Assembly (NCBI RefSeq): GCF_002494345.1
Contig: NZ_NXNI01000002.1
Coordinates: forward strand, 310,001-374,000
DNA from: Natrinema ejinorense
Lineage (GTDB): Archaea; Halobacteriota; Halobacteria; Halobacteriales; Natrialbaceae
DNA length: 64,000 nt
Reading direction: 5' to 3'
The notes under the pieces are model-generated. The model saw nothing but the letters and a program-made list of their open reading frames with translations. It did no database searches and was not told where the DNA came from. The number at the start of each line of letters is the position of its first letter. Position 1 is the stretch's first letter. This document shows positions 60,691-64,000 of the stretch, piece by piece. The position numbers were made by a program, and so were the translations under genes.

Positions 60691-61676
60691 GGTTCGAGTG
60701 TCGTCCGGAACGTTTCCGGGGGGATTCGGTCGACGCCCAATGCGTTCGGGCCGGCTAGATCGAGGATGTACGCGAACAATTGTTCCATTCCGAGAACTGT
60801 CTCAGGGCCCCAGTCTTTAACGACCATGTCTCGCCATCTGTCACGGACTGCGGTGACGATTGCGTAGTCGTCGTAGGGTATTAATCGGTTGCCGAGGATT
60901 CGCCAGTGGCGATCCTCTGTTCGCAATCGGTCGACGGCTTCTCTGTAGGCGGCGACGAACCCGCGAACGGTGTCCGGCCGGTCCGCGAGGAACTGTTCGC
61001 TCGTCAGAAACGTTGAGACCGGAATTTTTTCATCCGTATCGGCAAGTCGCTGGACGACGTCGGCGACGGAAAACACCTCTGTGTATGGTCCGCGTTCAGT
61101 GATTTCGGGGATAATCTGCCAGAATTGGAGGATTGCGTCAACTGCTCCGGTCTGGAGCAGTTCGGTAAGAGCAACCTTGGACTCGGCTTCGATAGGGGTT
61201 GCCGTTCGGTCGGGGTCAAACCCATGGTACTTCCGACAGGCCGCTCGTACGAGAATCCAATTCTTATCGAGTCGCCGTACGACTCCGATACGGTGTCCGG
61301 AAAGGTCGCCGAGTCCCTCGATATCCGTTCCCTCGTGGGCGACGAGTCCGCCGACCGTGCGTCCGTATGGATGAAACCCGACGATCTGTGCGCCGTCTAC
61401 TCGTTCGCGCGCAGTAGAAATATAGTCGATATCGATGAGATCGGCAGCCCCGTCCTGAAGACGGGCCTCGACGGTCTCGAGTCCTTCTTCGAGTGCATCC
61501 GAGACGAGTTCCAACTCGAGGTGGAACCCGTGTTTGTGGTCTAAGCCCAGGCGTTTGATGGTATACAGCAGGTATCGTGGACTTCCATTGTGCTCGAATC
61601 GAGCTCGCATCACGGGCCGTCCTTCGGGCGACGTGTGTGCGTCGTCGATAACCGCTTGCTGTGTGTCGATATTCAT
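60687..61676 (-). CDS. THI5/NMT1-fold protein 2, no signal peptide
   Basis: The 329-aa protein has a substrate-binding-protein fold: LELVSDALEEGLETVEARLQDGAADLIDIDYI (quoted in part), then DLSGHRIGVVRRLDKNWIL as hinge/lobe 2, VDAILQFWQIIPE and FVAAYREAVDRLRTEDRHW. An N-terminal extension of about 25 polar residues precedes the fold and lacks a signal. It does not carry the LNW entry of protein 1 and is only distantly similar. Overlap with both neighbours by 4 bp (ATGA type) shows strict co-translation. The ligand is unknown. Confidence 0.82.
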   Translation of the reverse strand: MNIDTQQAVIDDAHTSPEGRPVMRARFEHNGSPRYLLYTIKRLGLDHKHGFHLELELVSDALEEGLETVEARLQDGAADLIDIDYISTARERVDGAQIVGFHPYGRTVGGLVAHEGTDIEGLGDLSGHRIGVVRRLDKNWILVRAACRKYHGFDPDRTATPIEAESKVALTELLQTGAVDAILQFWQIIPEITERGPYTEVFSVADVVQRLADTDEKIPVSTFLTSEQFLADRPDTVRGFVAAYREAVDRLRTEDRHWRILGNRLIPYDDYAIVTAVRDRWRDMVVKDWGPETVLGMEQLFAYILDLAGPNALGVDRIPPETFRTTLEP

Positions 61677-62572
61677 GTTCTGCTCGAGGCGACGATCTCC
61701 TGAACGGTGGCGTTCGAATCAATAAGTTGGTGGTGTTTCATCCACTCGAGGTGCGACGCGAGGGCGTCCGGATCAACGGGCTCCGGTTGCTTGTACCGGG
61801 GAACGTCGATAGTAGCGGCAAGTTCCTCGACGGAGACGCCGTCGAACAAGTTCGGCTCCTCTTTCATATCGTCGAAGAGCATTTCCAAATACGCTTCACG
61901 GTAGGCGGATGGGTTCCGATTGATCTCCTTGGCGGCCCGCCCGTATGCGTTCAGAAATGCCGAAAGCCGATGTTCATCGAGGGTATCGGCTCCGACTATC
62001 CCGATGTGATTTTCGAATTCGAGAACCGATCGGAATCCGAGACGATCCGCGAGCGCGCTCTGTGGCTCCAATAACGAAATCGCGTCGACGTTACCTTCCT
62101 GGAGCGCACGAAGGCGATCGATCGGGAGTCCGTGGTGTTCGAGGACAATGTCGCGGTCGTCAACGTGTGGATCCAGCGCGCGCATCACCGTATATTCCTG
62201 CCCCGTTCGCCGATTCACACCCACTGGGACGCCTGCCAGATCGCCGGGCGTCTCGATATCCGACTCAGGTCGGACGAACACGCGGTACGGGAGATCGGAA
62301 AACGTCCCGTTTGCGACAACCTTTCCGTCATCCATTTCCCACGTCCGTTTAATACTCTCCCACTTACAGATGGGATAGATGTCGACGTCGTATTCCTGCG
62401 TAAGCCGTTCGTCGGCCGGAATGTACTTCCAGTCAACTGAAGATCGATCACGCGTAACGAGGGTGGCGTCGAGTCCCTCAGCGGCGAAATACCCCTTCTC
62501 GATCGCCACTCGCTGTGGGAGCATAAACGAGAACGGGAGATGAAACAATCGAATTGTCTCACTCATATTCAT
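61673..62572 (-). CDS. THI5/NMT1-fold protein 3, no signal peptide
   Basis: The 299-aa protein opens TIRLFHLPFSFMLPQRVAIEKGYFAAEGLDATLV, quoted in parts, typical of lobe 1 of NMT1-like proteins. It continues CKWESIKRTWE, PYRVFVRPESDIETPGDLAG, GVNRRTGQEYTVMRAL and LSAFLNAYGRAAKEINRNPSAYREAY. No signal or lipobox precedes it. It is promoter-proximal in the three-gene unit; a minus-strand TATA-like ATTATAG lies at 62592-62598, near 27 nt upstream. ATG 62572 or 62566 may both be used. Confidence 0.85.
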   Translation of the reverse strand: MNMSETIRLFHLPFSFMLPQRVAIEKGYFAAEGLDATLVTRDRSSVDWKYIPADERLTQEYDVDIYPICKWESIKRTWEMDDGKVVANGTFSDLPYRVFVRPESDIETPGDLAGVPVGVNRRTGQEYTVMRALDPHVDDRDIVLEHHGLPIDRLRALQEGNVDAISLLEPQSALADRLGFRSVLEFENHIGIVGADTLDEHRLSAFLNAYGRAAKEINRNPSAYREAYLEMLFDDMKEEPNLFDGVSVEELAATIDVPRYKQPEPVDPDALASHLEWMKHHQLIDSNATVQEIVASSRT

Positions 62573-62591
62573 TAATCCAATTACGTTCTTC

Positions 62592-62600
62592 TATAATAAT
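62592..62600 (-). promoter_or_regulatory. TATA box for the triple THI5-fold unit
   Basis: On the minus strand ATTATTATAG lies about 27 nt upstream of the start at 62572/62566. The divergent plus-strand TATA for the cupin gene is 40 bp away. Confidence 0.55.
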
Positions 62601-62630
62601 TCTTTTGCAGAAAAGTTTAAATAATTATAG

Positions 62631-62636
62631 TATAAG
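62631..62636 (+). promoter_or_regulatory. TATA box for the cupin gene
   Basis: TATAAG is centred 27 nt before the GTG at 62660. It supports GTG as a leaderless start. Confidence 0.6.
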
Positions 62637-62659
62637 AGTACCGAACGGAGGACAAGACC

Positions 62660-63001
62660 GTGAAACGAGTCAGCGAAGGTGAGCGTAACGTAGTTGAAGT
62701 CGCTGACGGGGTCTATCTGGCGGACCTCGCCGGCGGGCAGGAAGCAGGTATGACGTATTGGCGTATTGACCCAGGAAAAACGCTCCCGCCACACCGTCAT
62801 CAGAACGAGCAGATCGGATACGTCATTCACGGCGAACTGACGGCGATCCTCGAGACGAGTGAAGTTCCGCTCCGACCGGGTGATTCTTACGCGTTCCTCA
62901 GCCAGGAGTATCACGGCGCGGAGAATCGAGGTGACCGCCCAGCCGTTGGTATTGGTGTCCTTAGTCCACCACGTTCCGAACCGGAATGGGGAACCGACTG
63001 A
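62660..63001 (+). CDS. Cupin-domain protein
   Basis: The 113-aa single cupin has motif 1 HRHQNEQIGYVIHGELTAIL (metal His/Glu, about 45-64) and motif 2 PGDSYAFLSQEYHGAENRGDRP (about 74-95) with the distal His. The conserved metal ligands are intact. It could be a small dioxygenase, isomerase or metabolite sensor. The start is GTG at 62660, matched by a TATA at 27 nt. It is divergent from the triple THI5-fold genes and probably shares their inducer. Confidence 0.9.
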   Translation: MKRVSEGERNVVEVADGVYLADLAGGQEAGMTYWRIDPGKTLPPHRHQNEQIGYVIHGELTAILETSEVPLRPGDSYAFLSQEYHGAENRGDRPAVGIGVLSPPRSEPEWGTD

Positions 63002-63136
63002 CCATTACCTGGTCTCGGTTTCGGTCGTCGACCGACTTTGCCTTCCATCGTAGTGTTACCCGAACGTCGCGCTTCCGTTATAACACTACGGCAGGGTCAG
63101 TGACCGATGGCACGACAGAGTCCCATTCTTCCTCGG

Positions 63137-63146
63137 TTTTATATAA
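63137..63146 (+). promoter_or_regulatory. TATA box for the VOC gene
   Basis: TTTTATATAA is centred 27 nt before ATG 63170. It supports a leaderless transcript. Confidence 0.6.
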
Positions 63147-63169
63147 TATTGCGATATACTCTAAATCAG

Positions 63170-63601
63170 ATGGACTCCGTTGATCATATAAACATCGACG
63201 TGAACGATCTCGAGGCGTGTTATCAGTTCTACCGAGATGAACTCGCATTAACGGAGTTGCGACCTCCGGAGTCGTTTCAGGGAGACCATGCGATGTTCGA
63301 GGCTGGTGATACGGTCGTAACGTTGGTCGAGACCGGACGCGCCGATCGCTGGGGGCACCGTCAACTCGCTCATCCACTCGATAAATCTCATCTCGCGTTC
63401 AGGGCTGAACCGTCCACGTACGATCGCTTCGTCGAAACGTTCGCCGATCAATTTCCCAATCAGGGACCGTACGATTGGGGAGAATCTGAGGGATACTACT
63501 TTCTCGATCCCGACGGCAACCTCCTGGAGGTCGTTACGGATATCCGGCAATCGATACGCCGCGACCAACCGCTTCTCACCCACGACGATGTTACGGACTA
63601 G
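63170..63601 (+). CDS. VOC family (glyoxalase-like) protein
   Basis: The 143-aa protein has the vicinal-oxygen-chelate fold: VDHINIDVNDLEACYQFYRDELAL (metal His, about 5-28, quoted in part), VVTLVETGRADR, SHLAFRAEPSTYDRFVE (metal His) and YYFLDPDGNLLEVVTDI (metal Glu, about 109-125). VOC enzymes include glyoxalase I, extradiol dioxygenases and fosfomycin-resistance proteins. Here a ring-cleavage or isomerase role would fit the catabolic island; that is inference. It has its own TATA 27 nt upstream. Confidence 0.9.
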   Translation: MDSVDHINIDVNDLEACYQFYRDELALTELRPPESFQGDHAMFEAGDTVVTLVETGRADRWGHRQLAHPLDKSHLAFRAEPSTYDRFVETFADQFPNQGPYDWGESEGYYFLDPDGNLLEVVTDIRQSIRRDQPLLTHDDVTD

Positions 63602-63640
63602 CTCGTATTCACAGAGACGTGATGGCCACGATATAATAAT

Positions 63641-63648
63641 TTTAATAC
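63641..63648 (+). promoter_or_regulatory. TATA box for the TIM-barrel-like gene
   Basis: TTTAATAC is centred 27 nt before ATG 63669. It supports a leaderless transcript running off the window end. Confidence 0.55.
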
Positions 63649-63668
63649 GACAAGGTATATATTGAAAT

Positions 63669-64000
63669 ATGGTTGGCGTCTGGACGTACCCTTGGACCCT
63701 CTACGAGGAGGGAGTGGATACTGCCTTCGAAACCTTCACCTCACACGGCATTACCAGCGTTTCGGTAGCAACACACCACCATTCGGCGCGAATATTACAG
63801 CCGCGCTTTCCGGACTCGCTTTTCGAGCGACGACCGGCCGGGTGTTACTTCGCGCCGCAGGCGGAGCACTTCGATCGTACTCCACTCAGCCCGATCCAAA
63901 ACGAGATCGAGGCCGTATCGGATCCGCTCGGCGAGATCACCGCCGTGGCGGACGAGTACAACGTTCGGACGAATGGATGGATGGTTACCCTCCATAATTC
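63669..64000 (+). CDS. TIM-barrel-like protein, 5' part
   Basis: The frame starts MVGVWTYPWTLYEEGVDTAFETF and continues GITSVSVATHHHSARILQPRF and ADEYNVRTNGWMVTLHN to the window end, 110 residues. This resembles a TIM-barrel first strand-helix-strand set with a His triplet (HHH, about 39-41) as possible metal or sugar ligands, as in GH-like or sugar-isomerase-like proteins. The 3' end is outside the window. It follows the cupin and VOC genes on the same strand and is probably the next enzyme of the pathway. Confidence 0.6.
   Translation, partial: MVGVWTYPWTLYEEGVDTAFETFTSHGITSVSVATHHHSARILQPRFPDSLFERRPAGCYFAPQAEHFDRTPLSPIQNEIEAVSDPLGEITAVADEYNVRTNGWMVTLHN

Overview
The window is haloarchaeal DNA of the Natrinema/Haloterrigena/Natronorubrum type. 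The evidence is acidic proteomes, GC-rich coding DNA dense in CGA/GAC/GTC, leaderless promoters (TATA about 27 nt before the start codon) and haloarchaeal-only families: HalOD1, DUF7344-like winged helices, Bat-type regulators, small DUF2892 proteins and many UspA proteins. No rRNA, tRNA or CRISPR array was found.

Layout. 1-1640 is AT-rich and gene-poor, with a HalOD1 protein and a winged-helix regulator. 1.9-8.4 kb is a thiol/copper block: a TauE/SafE exporter, a winged-helix regulator with a small membrane partner, two membrane proteins with intramembrane CxxC motifs, a DsbA-like protein, a Gly-rich multicopper oxidase, and a methyltransferase/DUF302 pair. A dyad GATTTGC-N7-GCAAATC lies at both the regulator promoter and the divergent membrane-protein/DsbA promoter and probably makes them one regulon. 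9.2-15.6 kb holds a CoA-disulfide-reductase-like flavoprotein, an M20 peptidase, a MNT/HEPN toxin-antitoxin pair with its own palindrome, and a class V aminotransferase.

15.8-50.4 kb is a stress and ion-homeostasis region. It has a Bat-like sensor-regulator, nine UspA-family proteins, a CPA1 antiporter, an AarF/UbiB kinase, a CNNM/CorC-like protein, a SERCA-like P-type ATPase with DUF211 and VIT1-like neighbours, two CPBP proteases, dodecin, a SOUL protein, an ABC-2 exporter split by an antiparallel secreted protein, a rhodanese-metallo-beta-lactamase fusion and a second DUF302/methyltransferase pair. Thioredoxin and thioredoxin reductase (50.6-52.0 kb) close it. Recurring functions are thiol/persulfide redox control, nucleotide-sensing stress proteins and cation export.

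52.06-53.01 kb is mobile-element debris: two broken transposases, an IS200/IS605-type right-end hairpin and an 86-bp MITE. A second MITE copy lies in opposite orientation at 37,960-38,045. Past this junction the DNA is visibly less GC-rich and carries a catabolic-looking island (53.4-64 kb): DoxX, FMN reductase, quinone oxidoreductase, RidA, a zinc-ribbon winged-helix regulator, Zn-alcohol dehydrogenase with a 22-aa leader ORF, amidase, three overlapping signal-less THI5/NMT1-fold proteins, cupin, VOC protein and a TIM-barrel-like protein cut by the window end. No permease or ATPase accompanies the three binding-protein-like genes, so they may be cytoplasmic enzymes or sensors. This is the best candidate here for an undescribed system.
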